This document shows positions 31,781-41,825 of a DNA stretch of 64,000 bases, piece by piece. Within the stretch, counting starts at the first letter, position 1. Every line of letters starts with the position of its first letter. The notes beneath the pieces were generated by a model. The model was not told where the DNA came from. It did not search any database and saw nothing but the letters and a program-made list of their open reading frames with translations. The stretch lies in NCBI GenBank assembly GCA_014762505.1, contig JABURS010000028.1, positions 1 through 64,000 on the forward strand, given 5' to 3'. Source of the stretch: Chromatiales bacterium (lineage in GTDB: Bacteria; Pseudomonadota; Gammaproteobacteria; SpSt-1174). Made by a program: the position numbers and the translations under genes.

Positions 31781-31816
31781 TTGTCCGGTTGCGGTGATTC
31801 CGTTACCATTCGCGCC
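31781..31816 (+). promoter_or_regulatory. gltX promoter placed directly on the start codon
   Basis: TTGTCC (31781-31786), a 17-bp spacer, then TACCAT (31804-31809), ending 7 bases before the ATG at 31817. There is no Shine-Dalgarno sequence. Standard spacing puts the transcript start at the AUG itself. Confidence 0.6.
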
Positions 31817-33232
31817 ATGCCAGCCACCCCCGCCAAGACACGCTTCGCGCCCAGCCCCACCGGTGAGATCCACCTCGGCAACGTGCGCACGGCGCTGTTC
31901 AACGTCCTGCTGGCCCGCAAGACGGGGGGCAGCTTTCTGCTGCGCATCGAGGATACCGACCAGGCGCGCAGCCACGAGGACCATCGCCTGGCCCTGCAGG
32001 CCGACCTGCGCTGGCTGGGGCTCGACTGGCAGGAGGGGCCCGAGGCAGGGGGTGCGCACGGCCCCTACCTGCAGTCTGAACGCCATGCGATCTATGACCG
32101 CTATTATCACCAGCTGATCGACGCCGGCCTGGCCTATCCCTGTTTCTGTTCGGACGTCGCCCTCAAGCAGGTGCGCAAGCGCCAGCTGGCCGCCGGCCAG
32201 CCGCCGCGCTACCCCGGCACCTGCACGCGGCTCACGCCGGAGGAGGCGGCCGCGAAGCTGGCGCAGGGCATCCAGCCCACGCTGCGCTTCCAGGTGCCGA
32301 AGGGGCGGGTGATCGAGTTCGACGACCTGGTGCGCGGCCGGCAGTCCTACCGCAGCGACGACATCGGCGATTTCATCATCCGCCGGTCGGATGGCACCCC
32401 GGCCTTCTTCTTCACCAACGCCATCGACGATGCGCTGATGGAGGTTACCCACGTGCTGCGCGGCGAGGACCACATCACCAACACGCCGCGCCAGCTCTTG
32501 CTGCTGGAGGCGCTGGGTCTGCCGGCGCCGGTCTATGGCCACATCGCCCTTATCGTGGGCCCGAATGGCGGGCCGCTCTCCAAGCGCGAGGGCTCGGCCA
32601 GCGTGCGTGGTTTGCGCGAAGCGGGTTATCTGCCGCTGGCCATCAACAACCACCTGGCGCGCATCGGCCACACCTATGACAGCGACGCCTTCATGTCCAT
32701 GGACGAGCTGGCGGCAAACTTCGATGTCGCGCGGCTGGGGCGGGCCGCGGCGCGCCATGACGCGACACAGCTGCGGCATCGTCAGCAGCAGGCAGTCGCG
32801 GCCCTGGATGATGAGGCCATGCTCGACTGGCTGTTGCAGTCCGATGCGGGGCTGGAGCGCCTCCCGGCGGGCGAGCGGCCGGCCTTTCTGCAGGCCGTGC
32901 GCGACAACGTGACGCTGCCGGCAGACGCCCGCCGCTGGGTCTGTGTCGTGTGTGACGACGAACTCGCGCCCTCGAGCGAGGCCCGCGAGGTGATCGAGCG
33001 CGCCGCGGGCGGCCTGTTCGCCGCCGCCATCGAGGCCCTGCCCGAGCGTGCCGACGACTTCCGTGCCTATGCCCGGGCCGTGGGCGAGGCGGCGGGCGTA
33101 AAGGGGAAGGAACTCTTCATGCCCCTGCGCGCGGCCCTCACCGGCGAGGTCCACGGCCCCGAGATGTCCCAGCTGTTTCCCCTGATCGGCGTGGAACGGG
33201 CGCGTGCGCGCCTGGCCCGCTGGCTAGCCTGA
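31817..33232 (+). CDS. gltX: glutamate--tRNA ligase
   Basis: Class I synthetase charging tRNA-Glu. [21 protein letters not shown] contains the HIGH-type motif in the HLGN form, and [19 protein letters not shown] (near residue 252) is the KMSKS equivalent. Cysteines in YPCFCSD and GTC may hold a zinc. The 471-residue length and complete anticodon-binding C-terminus separate it from the short GluQ enzyme. The HLGN form resembles the second GluRS type of some Gammaproteobacteria; whether it also charges tRNA-Gln is not visible. cysS follows after 9 bases. Confidence 0.94.
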   Translation: MPATPAKTRFAPSPTGEIHLGNVRTALFNVLLARKTGGSFLLRIEDTDQARSHEDHRLALQADLRWLGLDWQEGPEAGGAHGPYLQSERHAIYDRYYHQLIDAGLAYPCFCSDVALKQVRKRQLAAGQPPRYPGTCTRLTPEEAAAKLAQGIQPTLRFQVPKGRVIEFDDLVRGRQSYRSDDIGDFIIRRSDGTPAFFFTNAIDDALMEVTHVLRGEDHITNTPRQLLLLEALGLPAPVYGHIALIVGPNGGPLSKREGSASVRGLREAGYLPLAINNHLARIGHTYDSDAFMSMDELAANFDVARLGRAAARHDATQLRHRQQQAVAALDDEAMLDWLLQSDAGLERLPAGERPAFLQAVRDNVTLPADARRWVCVVCDDELAPSSEAREVIERAAGGLFAAAIEALPERADDFRAYARAVGEAAGVKGKELFMPLRAALTGEVHGPEMSQLFPLIGVERARARLARWLA

Positions 33233-33241
33233 GAACCGACC

Positions 33242-34630
33242 ATGTTGCAGATCTTCAACAGCCTCACGCGCAGCAAAGAGACCTTCACGCCCATCGAGCC
33301 CGGCAAGGTGCGGATGTATGTCTGCGGCATGACCGTGTACGACTACTGCCATCTCGGCCATGCGCGCGTGCTGGTGGTGTTCGACATCGTCTACCGCTAC
33401 CTGCAGGCCCTGGGGCTGGAGGTGACCTATGTGCGCAACGTCACCGACATCGACGACAAGATCATCAAGCGAGCCAACGAGAACGGCGAACTCATCGGCG
33501 CGCTGACCGGGCGCTTCATCGAGGCCATGCACGAGGACGCCGCGGCACTCGGCGTGCTGCCGCCCACCCACGAGCCCCGGGCCACCGACAACATCGATGC
33601 CATCATCGCCATGATCGAGACCCTGATCGAGAAGGGCTACGCCTACGTGGCAGCGAATGGCGACGTGTACTACGACGTGCACAGGTTCGAGGCCTATGGC
33701 CGGCTCTCCGGCAAGCGGCTGGAGGACCTGCGGGCCGGCGCCCGCGTCGAGGTGGGCGAGATCAAGCGCGACCCGCTGGACTTCGTGCTGTGGAAGGCGG
33801 CCAAGCCGGACGAGCCGAGCTGGCCCTCGCCCTGGGGCGAGGGACGTCCCGGTTGGCACATCGAGTGCTCGGCGATGTCCACGCAGCTGCTCGGCAACCA
33901 CTTCGATATCCACGGAGGTGGCCAGGACCTGCAGTTCCCGCACCACGAGAACGAGATCGCGCAGAGCGAGGCCTGCACCGGCGAGCACTTCGTCAATTAC
34001 TGGATGCACAACGGCTTCGTGCGCATCAACGAGGAGAAGATGTCCAAGTCGCTGGGCAACTTCTTCACCGTGCGCGAGATCCTGGAACGCTACCGGCCGG
34101 AGGAGGTGCGCTACTTCATCCTCACCAGCCACTACCGCAGCCCGCTGAACTATGCCGACGCCCAGCTGGACAACGCCCGCAGCGCGCTGACCCGCCTCTA
34201 TACCGCCCTGCGCGGTCTGCCGGCGGCGGCGCCCGCCGAGCTGCCGGCCGTCCGCGAGCGGTTTCACGCCGCCATGCAGGACGATTTCAACACCCCGGAG
34301 GCCCTGGCGGTGCTCTTCGACCTTGCCCGCGAGGTCAACCGGGCGCGGGAGGCGGGCGACGAGGCGGCCGCGGCCGCGGTCGGCGCCCTCCTGCGTGAGC
34401 TGGGCGGGCTGCTGGGACTGCTCGGCGATACGCCCGAGGCCTATCTGCGGGGTGCGGCCGGCGCCGCCGGGGGGCTGGCGGATGCCGAGATCGAGGCCCT
34501 GATCGAGGCCCGCAACGCCGCGCGCGCCCGGCGCGACTGGGCCGAGGCCGACCGCGTCCGCGACGAACTCAAGGCCGCGGGTGTGGTGCTGGAGGACGGC
34601 CCCGACGGCACGACCTGGCGCCGGGAATAG
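33242..34630 (+). CDS. cysS: cysteine--tRNA ligase
   Basis: Class I synthetase. [16 protein letters not shown] provides the zinc cysteine C28 and the HIGH motif. [10 protein letters not shown] and [11 protein letters not shown] hold other zinc ligands, and KMSKSLGN is the second signature. The DALR-type C-terminus ends in the usual [15 protein letters not shown]. Length is 462 aa. It is coupled to gltX upstream; a tRNA operon with its own promoter begins just downstream. Confidence 0.97.
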   Translation: MLQIFNSLTRSKETFTPIEPGKVRMYVCGMTVYDYCHLGHARVLVVFDIVYRYLQALGLEVTYVRNVTDIDDKIIKRANENGELIGALTGRFIEAMHEDAAALGVLPPTHEPRATDNIDAIIAMIETLIEKGYAYVAANGDVYYDVHRFEAYGRLSGKRLEDLRAGARVEVGEIKRDPLDFVLWKAAKPDEPSWPSPWGEGRPGWHIECSAMSTQLLGNHFDIHGGGQDLQFPHHENEIAQSEACTGEHFVNYWMHNGFVRINEEKMSKSLGNFFTVREILERYRPEEVRYFILTSHYRSPLNYADAQLDNARSALTRLYTALRGLPAAAPAELPAVRERFHAAMQDDFNTPEALAVLFDLAREVNRAREAGDEAAAAAVGALLRELGGLLGLLGDTPEAYLRGAAGAAGGLADAEIEALIEARNAARARRDWAEADRVRDELKAAGVVLEDGPDGTTWRRE

Positions 34631-34666
34631 TCGCCGGCTACACTCGAATTCGGCGCCGATCCGGCG

Positions 34667-34695
34667 TTGACGAGGGCGGGTTGCTTGCGTATGAT
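34667..34695 (+). promoter_or_regulatory. sigma-70 promoter of the tRNA Pro-Arg-His-Lys operon
   Basis: TTGACG (34667-34672), exactly 17 bp, then TATGAT (34690-34695). The first tRNA starts about 50 bases downstream. It lies right after cysS. Confidence 0.8.
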
Positions 34696-34745
34696 GCGCA
34701 GCTTGCGCCGCACTGGTCAGTTTTTTGCGTGTGCCAGGATACGTC

Positions 34746-34822
34746 CGGGGTATAGCGCAGTCTGGTAGCGCGCCTGCTTTGGGAGCAGGATGTCGGGGGT
34801 TCGAATCCCTCTACCCCGACCA
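34746..34822 (+). tRNA. tRNA-Pro (anticodon TGG)
   Basis: 77 bases. Acceptor stem CGGGGTA pairs with TACCCCG, followed by encoded ACCA. The anticodon loop TTTGGGA gives TGG, reading CCA and related proline codons. The T-arm GGTTCGAATCC is canonical. First gene of a four-tRNA run. Confidence 0.97.
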
Positions 34823-34859
34823 ATTCGGGGCAGGGGCCGGGTCCCACAGTTCATACTCT

Positions 34860-34936
<77 letters not shown>

Positions 34937-34986
34937 TTTCCGGTCTGCCCGGCGGGAGGGAATGCAGATTCCCGTAGCAGTTCGAT

Positions 34987-35063
34987 GGTGGGTGTAGCTC
35001 AGTTGGTAGAGCCCTGGATTGTGATTCCAGTCGTCGTGGGTTCGAGTCCCATCATCCACCCCA
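34987..35063 (+). tRNA. tRNA-His (anticodon GTG)
   Basis: 77 bases including the extra 5' G (position -1, base 34987) that pairs with the C before CCA, the hallmark of tRNA-His. The anticodon loop TTGTGAT gives GTG. The CCA end is encoded. Confidence 0.97.
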
Positions 35064-35081
35064 TTATTTCCTGAAGTTTCA

Positions 35082-35157
35082 GGGCCGTTAGCTCAGTTGG
35101 TAGAGCAGCTGACTCTTAATCAGTAGGTCCGGGGTTCGAGTCCCTGACGGCCCACCA
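35082..35157 (+). tRNA. tRNA-Lys (anticodon CTT)
   Basis: 76 bases. Acceptor GGGCCGT pairs with ACGGCCC, ending ACCA. The anticodon loop CTCTTAA gives CTT, reading AAG. Genomes using only the TTT isoacceptor lack this gene; it suits the strong AAG bias seen in the proteins here. Followed by a terminator. Confidence 0.96.
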
Positions 35158-35162
35158 AATCA

Positions 35163-35186
35163 GAAAGCCGCCCTCGGGCGGCTTTC
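35163..35186 (+). terminator. terminator after tRNA-Lys
   Basis: 10-bp stem GAAAGCCGCC/GGCGGCTTTC around a CTCG loop, ending in TTT. It closes the Pro-Arg-His-Lys operon. Confidence 0.85.
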
Positions 35187-35230
35187 GTCGTTTCTGCATC
35201 CCGTGACTGGGTGTTGCCCCGCGGGCAATG

Positions 35231-35236
35231 TATAAT
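35231..35236 (+). promoter_or_regulatory. -10 box of tRNA-Leu
   Basis: A perfect TATAAT with a GC-rich discriminator (GTCCCG) lies about 33 bases before tRNA-Leu. No good -35 box sits at normal spacing. The GC-rich discriminator would suit stringent control of a stable RNA. Confidence 0.6.
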
Positions 35237-35268
35237 GTCCCGTTTACGCCCGCCAGACGGGCCTCGCG

Positions 35269-35353
35269 GCGAAAGTGGCGGAACTGGTAGACGCGCTGGA
35301 TTTAGGTTCCAGTGGGGCAACCCGTGAGAGTTCGAGTCTCTCCTTTCGCACCA
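35269..35353 (+). tRNA. tRNA-Leu (anticodon TAG)
   Basis: 85 bases with the long variable arm of class II tRNAs. Acceptor GCGAAAG pairs with CTTTCGC, ending ACCA. The anticodon loop TTTAGGT gives TAG, reading CTA and CTN codons. It precedes tig by about 100 bases, and no terminator is obvious, so read-through into tig is possible. Confidence 0.96.
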
Positions 35354-35455
35354 GACAGGCGTGCCCGGGTAGCGGTGACTCATCGTGGTCTGGGCGCAAG
35401 CAGTTGATAACGTAAGAATTTTCAGTAATCGAGCATCCCCAGAGGTATCTTTGCC

Positions 35456-36766
35456 ATGCAAGTTTCCGTGGAATCCCCCAGCGCGATCGAGCGCAAGATC
35501 ACCGTCGAAGTGCCGGCGGAGCGCATCGACCAGGAAGTCGAGCAGCGCCTCAAGTCCATGTCCGGCCGCGTGCGCATCGACGGGTTCCGTCCCGGCAAGG
35601 TGCCCTTCAAGGTGGTGAAGCAGCGTTTCGGCAAGGAGGTCTTCAACGAGGTGGTGGGCTACGTGCTGCAGGCCACCTTCCAGGAGGCGGTGGTGCAGGA
35701 GAAGCTGCGCCCGGCCGGCAGCCCCGAGATCGAGTCCATGGACGCCCAGCCCGGCAAGCCGCTGTCCTACGTGGCGAAGTTCGAGGTCTACCCGGAGTTC
35801 GAGGTGGCCGCGGTGGACGCCCTGGAGGTGACCCGCCCGGTGGCCGAGGTGACCGAGGCCGATATCGACAAGATGATCGACAACCTGCGCCAGCAGCGCA
35901 AGGAATTCATCGCCGTGGAGCGCGCCTCGCAGAACGGTGACCGCATCACCATCGACTACGAGGGCTTCATCGACGGTGAGGCCTTCGAGGGTGGCAAGGC
36001 GGAGAACGCCCCGGTCGAACTCGGCAGCGGTCGCCTGATCGAGTCGCTGGAGAGCCAGCTCGTCGGCCTCAAGCCCGGCGAGGAGAAGACCCTGGATGTG
36101 AAGTTCCCGGACGATTACCACGCCGAGCAGCTCAAGGGGAAGGACACCCAGTTCAAGATCAAGGTGAAGGAAGTGGCCGAGCCGCAGCTGCCGGAGGTCA
36201 CGGATGAGTTCATCCAGCAGTTCGGTATCACCGAGGGCGGGATCGAGGCCTTCCGTACCGAGGTGCGCAAGAACATGGAGCGTGAGCTGGAGCAGGCGAT
36301 CAGCGGCCGGATCAAGCAGCAGGTGATGGACGGCCTGTTCGACAGCAACGACGTGCCCATGCCCGAGGCCCTGGTGAAGGAAGAGATCCAGCGCATGCGC
36401 GAGCAGACCACCGCGCAGATGGGCGGCGCGCAGGGCGTGAACCCCGCCATGTTCCCGGACGAACTGTTCGAGGGCGAGGCCCGCAAGCGCGTGAGCCTTG
36501 GCCTCATCATCGGCGAGGTCGTGCGCAGGAATGACATCAAGCTGGATCGTGATAAGGTGGAGGCGAAGATCAAGGAGTTCGCCGCCAGCTACGAGGATCC
36601 GGAGCAGGTCGAGCAGTTCTACCGCAGCAACCGCCAGGCCATGAACGGCCTGGAGGCCATGGTGCTGGAAGAGCAGGTGGTCGACTGGGTGCTCGGCAAG
36701 GCGAAGGTCTCGGAAGAGAAGACGGACTTCGACAGCCTCATGAACCCGCAGAAAGGAGCCGAATAA
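35456..36766 (+). CDS. tig: trigger factor, ribosome-bound chaperone and peptidyl-prolyl isomerase
   Basis: Binds nascent chains at the ribosome exit through protein L23. The N-terminal ribosome-binding loop has the signature GFRPGKVPFKVVKQRFG near residues 44-60. A central FKBP-type domain begins around GDRITIDYEGFIDGEAFEGG, and a helical C-terminal chaperone domain follows. Length is 436 aa. AGAGG lies upstream of the ATG. clpP follows after 3 bases. Confidence 0.97.
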   Translation: MQVSVESPSAIERKITVEVPAERIDQEVEQRLKSMSGRVRIDGFRPGKVPFKVVKQRFGKEVFNEVVGYVLQATFQEAVVQEKLRPAGSPEIESMDAQPGKPLSYVAKFEVYPEFEVAAVDALEVTRPVAEVTEADIDKMIDNLRQQRKEFIAVERASQNGDRITIDYEGFIDGEAFEGGKAENAPVELGSGRLIESLESQLVGLKPGEEKTLDVKFPDDYHAEQLKGKDTQFKIKVKEVAEPQLPEVTDEFIQQFGITEGGIEAFRTEVRKNMERELEQAISGRIKQQVMDGLFDSNDVPMPEALVKEEIQRMREQTTAQMGGAQGVNPAMFPDELFEGEARKRVSLGLIIGEVVRRNDIKLDRDKVEAKIKEFAASYEDPEQVEQFYRSNRQAMNGLEAMVLEEQVVDWVLGKAKVSEEKTDFDSLMNPQKGAE

Positions 36767-36769
36767 GCC

Positions 36770-37402
36770 ATGAATGACTTCCTCAAGGGTGGTGCCGGCG
36801 CGCTCGACACCCGGGCGCTGAACCTGGTGCCCATGGTGGTGGAGCAGACGGCGCGCGGCGAGCGTGCCTACGACATCTATTCGCGCCTGCTCAAGGAACG
36901 CGTGGTGTTCATCGTCGGCCCCATCGAGGACCAGATGGCGAACCTGATCGTGGCCCAGCTCCTGTTCCTGGAATCCGAGAACCCGGACAAGGACATCAAC
37001 ATCTACATCAACTCCCCGGGCGGTTCGGTGACGGCGGGCATGGCGATCTACGACACCATGCAGTTCATCAAGCCGAACGTGAGCACCATGTGCGTCGGCC
37101 AGGCGGCCAGCATGGGGGCGGTACTGCTCACCGCGGGCGAGAAGGGCAAGCGCTACTGCCTGCCGCACTCGCGGGTGATGATCCACCAGCCGCTGGGCGG
37201 CTTCCAGGGGCAGGCCTCGGACATCGACATCCACGCCCGCGAGATCCTCAAGATCCGTGAGCAGCTCAACATGGTGCTGGCGCGCCACACCGGGCAGCCG
37301 GTGGAGCGCATCGCCCAGGATACCGACCGCGACCGCTTCATGAGCGGTGAGGAAGCGGTGGAGTACGGCCTGGTCGACAAGGTCCTGACCGACCGCGGCT
37401 AG
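36770..37402 (+). CDS. clpP: ATP-dependent Clp protease proteolytic subunit
   Basis: Serine protease that assembles into a 14-mer chamber. The catalytic serine S114 is in GQAASMGA and H139 in MIHQPLGG; the third member is the aspartate downstream in [26 protein letters not shown] is typical. The start gives 210 residues with a short N-terminal segment that is probably removed. It is tightly coupled to tig and 185 bases before clpX. Confidence 0.97.
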   Translation: MNDFLKGGAGALDTRALNLVPMVVEQTARGERAYDIYSRLLKERVVFIVGPIEDQMANLIVAQLLFLESENPDKDINIYINSPGGSVTAGMAIYDTMQFIKPNVSTMCVGQAASMGAVLLTAGEKGKRYCLPHSRVMIHQPLGGFQGQASDIDIHAREILKIREQLNMVLARHTGQPVERIAQDTDRDRFMSGEEAVEYGLVDKVLTDRG

Positions 37403-37587
37403 GCCCGGCGAGGTGGCCGGTCGCCCTGGCGGCCGGCCCCGTCCCACCGCCCGAAAACGGGCAGATTTCCCATCCCTGGACTATCCTTTTCCTCAGGAAA
37501 AGCGCGAATTCCCGCGCCGTTTATCGGCTTGCATAATCAGCCCAAAACGGGCAATGTGTAATCAAATCGCATTATTGGGGATTGTCG
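37403..37587. promoter_or_regulatory. clpP-clpX intergenic region with hairpin and repeated palindromes
   Basis: A GC-rich hairpin (37415-37424 with 37429-37438, one G-U pair) follows clpP without a T-run. Two related palindromes follow: GCCCG-AAAA-CGGGC (37449-37462) and GCCC-AAAAC-GGGC (37540-37552), sharing CCC-n-AAAACGGGCA. Between them is CTTTTCC-TCA-GGAAAAG (37486-37502). GCATAAT near 37531-37537 may be a clpX -10 box. Confidence 0.5.
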
Positions 37588-38865
37588 ATGAGCGACGACA
37601 AGCACAACGATCAGGACAACGGAAAACTGCTGTACTGTTCCTTCTGCGGGAAGAGCCAGCATGAAGTACGCAAGCTGATCGCCGGACCCTCGGTCTTCAT
37701 CTGCGACGAATGCGTCGAACTCTGCAATGACATCATTCGCGAGGAGATGCAGGAGCAGACCACGACCGCGGGCAACAAGCTGCCCAAGCCCCACGAGATC
37801 CGCGCCATCCTCGACGAGTACGTGATCGGCCAGGACCGCGCCAAGAAGGTGCTGTCGGTGGCCGTGTACAACCACTATAAGCGCCTGGAATCCCGCGGCG
37901 CCAAGGACGAGGTGGAGCTGGCCAAGAGCAACATCCTGCTGATCGGTCCGACCGGCTCCGGCAAGACCCTGCTGGCCGAGACCCTCGCGCGCCTGCTCAA
38001 CGTGCCGTTCACCATCGCCGATGCCACCACGCTGACCGAGGCCGGCTACGTGGGCGAGGATGTGGAGAACATCATCCAGAAGCTGCTGCAGAAGTGCGAC
38101 TACGATGTGGAGAAGGCCCAGACGGGCATCGTCTACATCGACGAGATCGACAAGATCTCGCGCAAGTCCGACAACCCCTCGATCACCCGTGACGTCTCGG
38201 GCGAGGGCGTGCAGCAGGCGCTGCTCAAGCTGATCGAGGGCACCGTCGCCTCGGTGCCGCCGCAGGGCGGTCGCAAGCATCCCCAGCAGGAGTTCCTGCA
38301 GGTGGATACCTCGAACATCCTGTTCATCGTCGGCGGCGCCTTCGCCGGTCTCGACAAGGTGATCCTGGATCGCACCGAGAAGAGCGGCATCGGCTTCTCG
38401 GCCGAGGTGAAGAGCAAGTCGCAGAAGCGCCCGGTGGGGCAGGTGCTGCACGAGGTGGAGCCGGAAGACCTGATTCGCTACGGCCTGATCCCCGAGTTCG
38501 TGGGACGCCTGCCGGTGGTCGCCACCCTCGAGGAACTCGACGAAGAGGCCCTGGTGCGCATCCTCAGCGAGCCCAAGAATGCGCTCACCAAGCAGTACCA
38601 GAAGCTCTTCGACATGGAGGGCGTGGAGCTGGAGTTCCGCGACGATGCGCTGCATGGCATCGCCCGCAAGGCGATGGAGCGCAAGACCGGCGCCCGTGGT
38701 CTGCGCACCATCCTCGAGCACGTCCTGCTCGACACCATGTACGACCTGCCGTCGGCTGAGGACGTGAGCCGCGTGGTCGTGGACGAGGCGGTGATCCGCG
38801 GCGACGCGAAGCCCTACCTCATCTACGAGGGCGCGGAGTACCAGCAGAAGGCAGCGGCAGACTGA
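37588..38865 (+). CDS. clpX: ATP-dependent Clp protease ATP-binding subunit ClpX
   Basis: AAA+ unfoldase that feeds substrates, including ssrA-tagged proteins, to ClpP. The N-terminal zinc domain has C17, C20, C39 and C42. Walker A is [12 protein letters not shown] near residue 120, Walker B is VYIDEIDKI, and GYVGEDVE forms the pore loop. The ATG at 37588 follows GGGG at 7 bases; an in-frame TTG six bases upstream is less likely. Length is 425 aa. The smpB gene near 61.3 kb belongs to the same tagging pathway. Confidence 0.97.
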   Translation: MSDDKHNDQDNGKLLYCSFCGKSQHEVRKLIAGPSVFICDECVELCNDIIREEMQEQTTTAGNKLPKPHEIRAILDEYVIGQDRAKKVLSVAVYNHYKRLESRGAKDEVELAKSNILLIGPTGSGKTLLAETLARLLNVPFTIADATTLTEAGYVGEDVENIIQKLLQKCDYDVEKAQTGIVYIDEIDKISRKSDNPSITRDVSGEGVQQALLKLIEGTVASVPPQGGRKHPQQEFLQVDTSNILFIVGGAFAGLDKVILDRTEKSGIGFSAEVKSKSQKRPVGQVLHEVEPEDLIRYGLIPEFVGRLPVVATLEELDEEALVRILSEPKNALTKQYQKLFDMEGVELEFRDDALHGIARKAMERKTGARGLRTILEHVLLDTMYDLPSAEDVSRVVVDEAVIRGDAKPYLIYEGAEYQQKAAAD

Positions 38866-38922
38866 GTCTGGGGCCCGTCCGGCCCTTGGCGGGTCGGGCC
38901 GCCCGGCGTTCTCCTGCGCCGG

Positions 38923-38948
38923 CTTGAAATGACGTCTGTCGGCCCCAT
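38923..38948 (+). promoter_or_regulatory. sigma-32 heat-shock promoter of lon
   Basis: CTTGAAA (38923-38929), a 13-bp spacer, then CCCCAT (38943-38948) followed by CTTAT. This is a near-perfect RpoH consensus. The predicted start is near 38956, giving a leader of about 135 bases before the lon ATG. Confidence 0.88.
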
Positions 38949-39090
38949 CTTATGGGACATGTCTCCACCCGGAGGCCAGGGCCCATACCGATCCCGGTTC
39001 GATATGACGACGTGCCTGACCATCCGGCCCCGCGACGATGCGTCGTCGGCGGCCGCCCGGATTCACCTCACGTCTTGATGAGGACATTGC

Positions 39091-41535
39091 ATGACTGACC
39101 AGACCAATACCCCCGAAACCACGACCGCCGCCACCGGCCAGGTGCCGGTGCTGCCCCTGCGCGACGTCGTGGTCTATCCCCACATGGTGATACCGCTGTT
39201 CGTGGGACGGGAAAAATCCATCAAGGCGCTGGACGCCGCCATGGCCAGCGACAAGCAGATCCTGCTGGTCGCCCAGCAGAGCGCCGAGGTCGACGACCCG
39301 GGTCCGGACGAGGTCCATCGCATCGGCACCCTGTCCACCATCCTGCAGCTGCTCAAGCTCCCGGACGGCACCATCAAGGTGCTGGTGGAGGGGGGCGACC
39401 GCGCGCGCATCGACCGGCTGATCGAGGTCGACGACTACTTCGCCGCCGAGCTGAGCGTGCTGCCGGCCGGCCTGGGCGAGGACGAGCGCGAGGTCGAGGT
39501 GCTGTCGCGTTCGGTGATGAATCTCTTCGACCAGTACGTGAAACTGAACAAGAAGGTGCCGCCGGAGATCCTCACCTCCCTGGCCGGTATCGAGGACCCG
39601 GCACGCCTGGCCGACACCATCGCCGCGCACATGTCGCTCAAGATCGAGGAGAAGCAGAAGGTCCTCGAGATCGAGAGCGTGCGCGACCGGCTCGAGCACC
39701 TGATGGGCCTGATCGAGGGCGAGATCGACCTGCTGCAGATCGAGAAGCGCATCCGCGGCCGCGTCAAGCAGCAGATGGAGAAGAGCCAGCGCGAGTACTA
39801 CCTGAATGAGCAGATGAAGGCCATTCAGAAGGAACTCGGCGACATGGAAGAGGGCCCCAACGAGCTCGAGGAGCTGGCCCGCAAGATCGAGACCGTGGGC
39901 ATGCCCAAGGACGTGAAGGCCAAGGCCACCGCCGAGCTCAACAAGCTGAAGATGATGTCGCCCATGTCGGCCGAGGCCACCGTGGTGCGCAACTACGTCG
40001 ACTGGCTGGTGGGCGTGCCGTGGAAGAAGAAGACCAAGGTGCGACACGACCTGTCCCGCGCCCAGGCGGTGCTGGACGAGGATCACTATGGCCTGGAGAA
40101 GGTCAAGGAGCGCATCCTCGAGTACCTCGCCGTGCAGCAGCGCGTGAAGAAGCTCAAGGGGCCGATCCTGTGCCTGGTCGGGCCGCCCGGTGTGGGCAAG
40201 ACCTCGCTGGGGCGTTCCATCGCCCGCGCCACCAACCGCAAGTTCACCCGCATGGCCCTGGGTGGCGTGCGGGACGAGGCCGAGATCCGCGGTCACCGCC
40301 GCACCTACATCGGTGCGCTGCCGGGCAAGATCGTCCAGAACCTGTCCAAGGTGGGCGTGCGTAACCCGCTGTTTCTGCTCGATGAAATCGACAAGATGGC
40401 GATGGATTTCCGCGGCGATCCCGCCTCGGCCCTGCTCGAGGTGCTGGACCCCGAACAGAACCACACCTTTGGCGATCACTACCTGGAGGTGGATTTCGAC
40501 CTCTCCGACGTGATGTTCGTGGCCACGGCCAACAGCATGAACATCCCGGGGCCGCTGCTGGACCGCATGGAGGTGATTCGTCTGCCGGGCTACACCGAGG
40601 ACGAGAAGGCGAACATCGCCATGCGCTACCTCGTGCCCAAGCAGGTCAAGAACAACGGCGTGAAGGAAGGCGAGCTGGAGATCACCGAGGATGCGGTGCG
40701 TTCCATCATCCGCCACTACACTCGCGAGGCGGGCGTGCGCAGCCTGGAGCGCGAGATCTCCAAGCTGTGTCGCAAGGTGGTGAAGAACCAGCTGCTGGAT
40801 CACAGCAAGGACAAGATCGTCATCACCGCCGACAACATCAACGACTACCTGGGGGTGCAGCGCTTCCGTTATGGCCGCGCCGAGGACAAGGACCAGGTCG
40901 GCCAGGTGACCGGTCTGGCCTGGACCGAGGTCGGTGGCGAGCTGCTCACCATCGAGGTGACCACCATGCCGGGGAAGGGGCAGCCGCCGATCCTCACCGG
41001 CCAGCTGGGCGACGTGATGAAGGAGTCGATCCAGGCGGCCCGCACGGTGGTGCGCTCGCGCGCGGCGGTGCTGGGCATTGCCGACGACTACTTCGACAAG
41101 CACGACATCCACTTCCACGTGCCCGAGGGCGCCACGCCCAAGGACGGCCCGAGTGCCGGTATCGGCATGTGCACGGCACTGGTCTCGGCCATCACCGGCA
41201 TCCCGGTGCGCGCCGAGGTGGCGATGACCGGCGAGATCACGCTGCGTGGCGAGGTGCTGCCCATCGGCGGGCTCAAGGAAAAGCTGCTGGCGGCCCATCG
41301 CGGCGGCATCACCACGGTCGTGATCCCGGAGGAAAACGAGAAGGATCTGGCGGAAATTCCGGAGAACATCAAGGAAAAGCTCGACATCCGGCCGGTAAAG
41401 TGGATCGACCAGGTCCTGGAGATCGCCCTGGCCCGCATGCCGGAGCCGCGTACCGAGGACGTGGTCAAGGATGCGCCGGTGCGCAAGGAAAAGGCCGCGA
41501 AGAGTGCCAAAAAGGGCGGTGTCCGCCATCATTGA
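39091..41535 (+). CDS. lon: ATP-dependent protease Lon
   Basis: Single-chain AAA+ serine protease that removes damaged and regulatory proteins. The LON substrate-binding N-domain starts [21 protein letters not shown], Walker A is [11 protein letters not shown] near residue 365, and the Ser-Lys dyad is S688 (DGPSAGIGM) with K731 ([14 protein letters not shown]). Length is 814 aa, with a basic C-terminal tail. A heat-shock promoter precedes it and an intrinsic terminator follows. Confidence 0.97.
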   Translation: MTDQTNTPETTTAATGQVPVLPLRDVVVYPHMVIPLFVGREKSIKALDAAMASDKQILLVAQQSAEVDDPGPDEVHRIGTLSTILQLLKLPDGTIKVLVEGGDRARIDRLIEVDDYFAAELSVLPAGLGEDEREVEVLSRSVMNLFDQYVKLNKKVPPEILTSLAGIEDPARLADTIAAHMSLKIEEKQKVLEIESVRDRLEHLMGLIEGEIDLLQIEKRIRGRVKQQMEKSQREYYLNEQMKAIQKELGDMEEGPNELEELARKIETVGMPKDVKAKATAELNKLKMMSPMSAEATVVRNYVDWLVGVPWKKKTKVRHDLSRAQAVLDEDHYGLEKVKERILEYLAVQQRVKKLKGPILCLVGPPGVGKTSLGRSIARATNRKFTRMALGGVRDEAEIRGHRRTYIGALPGKIVQNLSKVGVRNPLFLLDEIDKMAMDFRGDPASALLEVLDPEQNHTFGDHYLEVDFDLSDVMFVATANSMNIPGPLLDRMEVIRLPGYTEDEKANIAMRYLVPKQVKNNGVKEGELEITEDAVRSIIRHYTREAGVRSLEREISKLCRKVVKNQLLDHSKDKIVITADNINDYLGVQRFRYGRAEDKDQVGQVTGLAWTEVGGELLTIEVTTMPGKGQPPILTGQLGDVMKESIQAARTVVRSRAAVLGIADDYFDKHDIHFHVPEGATPKDGPSAGIGMCTALVSAITGIPVRAEVAMTGEITLRGEVLPIGGLKEKLLAAHRGGITTVVIPEENEKDLAEIPENIKEKLDIRPVKWIDQVLEIALARMPEPRTEDVVKDAPVRKEKAAKSAKKGGVRHH

Positions 41536-41560
41536 GCGGGTGTGACCGTCATCCCGATCG

Positions 41561-41590
41561 GGGCCCTGGCAGCGCCAGGGCCCTTGTTTT
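41561..41590 (+). terminator. rho-independent terminator after lon
   Basis: Perfect 10-bp stem GGGCCCTGGC/GCCAGGGCCC with loop AGC, followed by TTGTTTTT. Confidence 0.9.
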
Positions 41591-41616
41591 TCGCGGTTTG
41601 CGTCACGGGGGCTTTG

Positions 41617-41646
41617 TTGACAGCTTTCGAAGGCGCTTGGTATAAA
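41617..41646 (+). promoter_or_regulatory. strong hupB promoter
   Basis: Perfect -35 TTGACA (41617-41622), an 18-bp spacer, then an extended -10 TGGTATAAA (hexamer 41641-41646). It is the strongest sigma-70 match in the window, as expected for an abundant nucleoid protein. Confidence 0.88.
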
Positions 41647-41825
41647 GACCGGGCTTTTTCGCCGTACTACCGGCGAGGTTGGCTTGGGGAACAACTCACT
41701 ATCCACCGCGAGACATTCGTCCGCCTGTCCGGTCCGGGACTGTGCACCCGGCGGCGCTGGACGATTCGAGTACCTGCCACGCACGTGGCCCTGAAAAATC
41801 GATTACAAGACTAAAGGAACCGATA
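41647..41825 (+). other. long 5' leader of hupB
   Basis: About 170 bases separate the predicted transcript start from the HU start codon. No gene is seen. A small hairpin GCCAC-GCAC-GTGGC (41776-41789) and other GC-rich pairing segments suggest structure. AAAGGAACCG provides the ribosome site. No known leader motif was recognised. Confidence 0.5.

Noticed and set aside
31693-31947. N-terminal extension of the cyclophilin
   Set aside because: It would bury a clear signal peptide and overlap the gltX promoter and coding start.
35120-37447. A 775-codon open frame antisense to tig and clpP, running into the tRNA region
   Set aside because: It overlaps two tRNA genes and two certain coding genes and has no recognisable protein features.
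38950-41784. A 944-codon open frame antisense to lon
   Set aside because: It is a shadow of lon rich in His/Gly/Leu/Gln without domains. It also crosses the sigma-32 leader and the lon terminator.
41679-41825. In-frame N-terminal extension of HU
   Set aside because: HU proteins start at MNKSE. A ribosome site (AAAGGAA) lies just before that ATG, and the extra residues resemble no HU.
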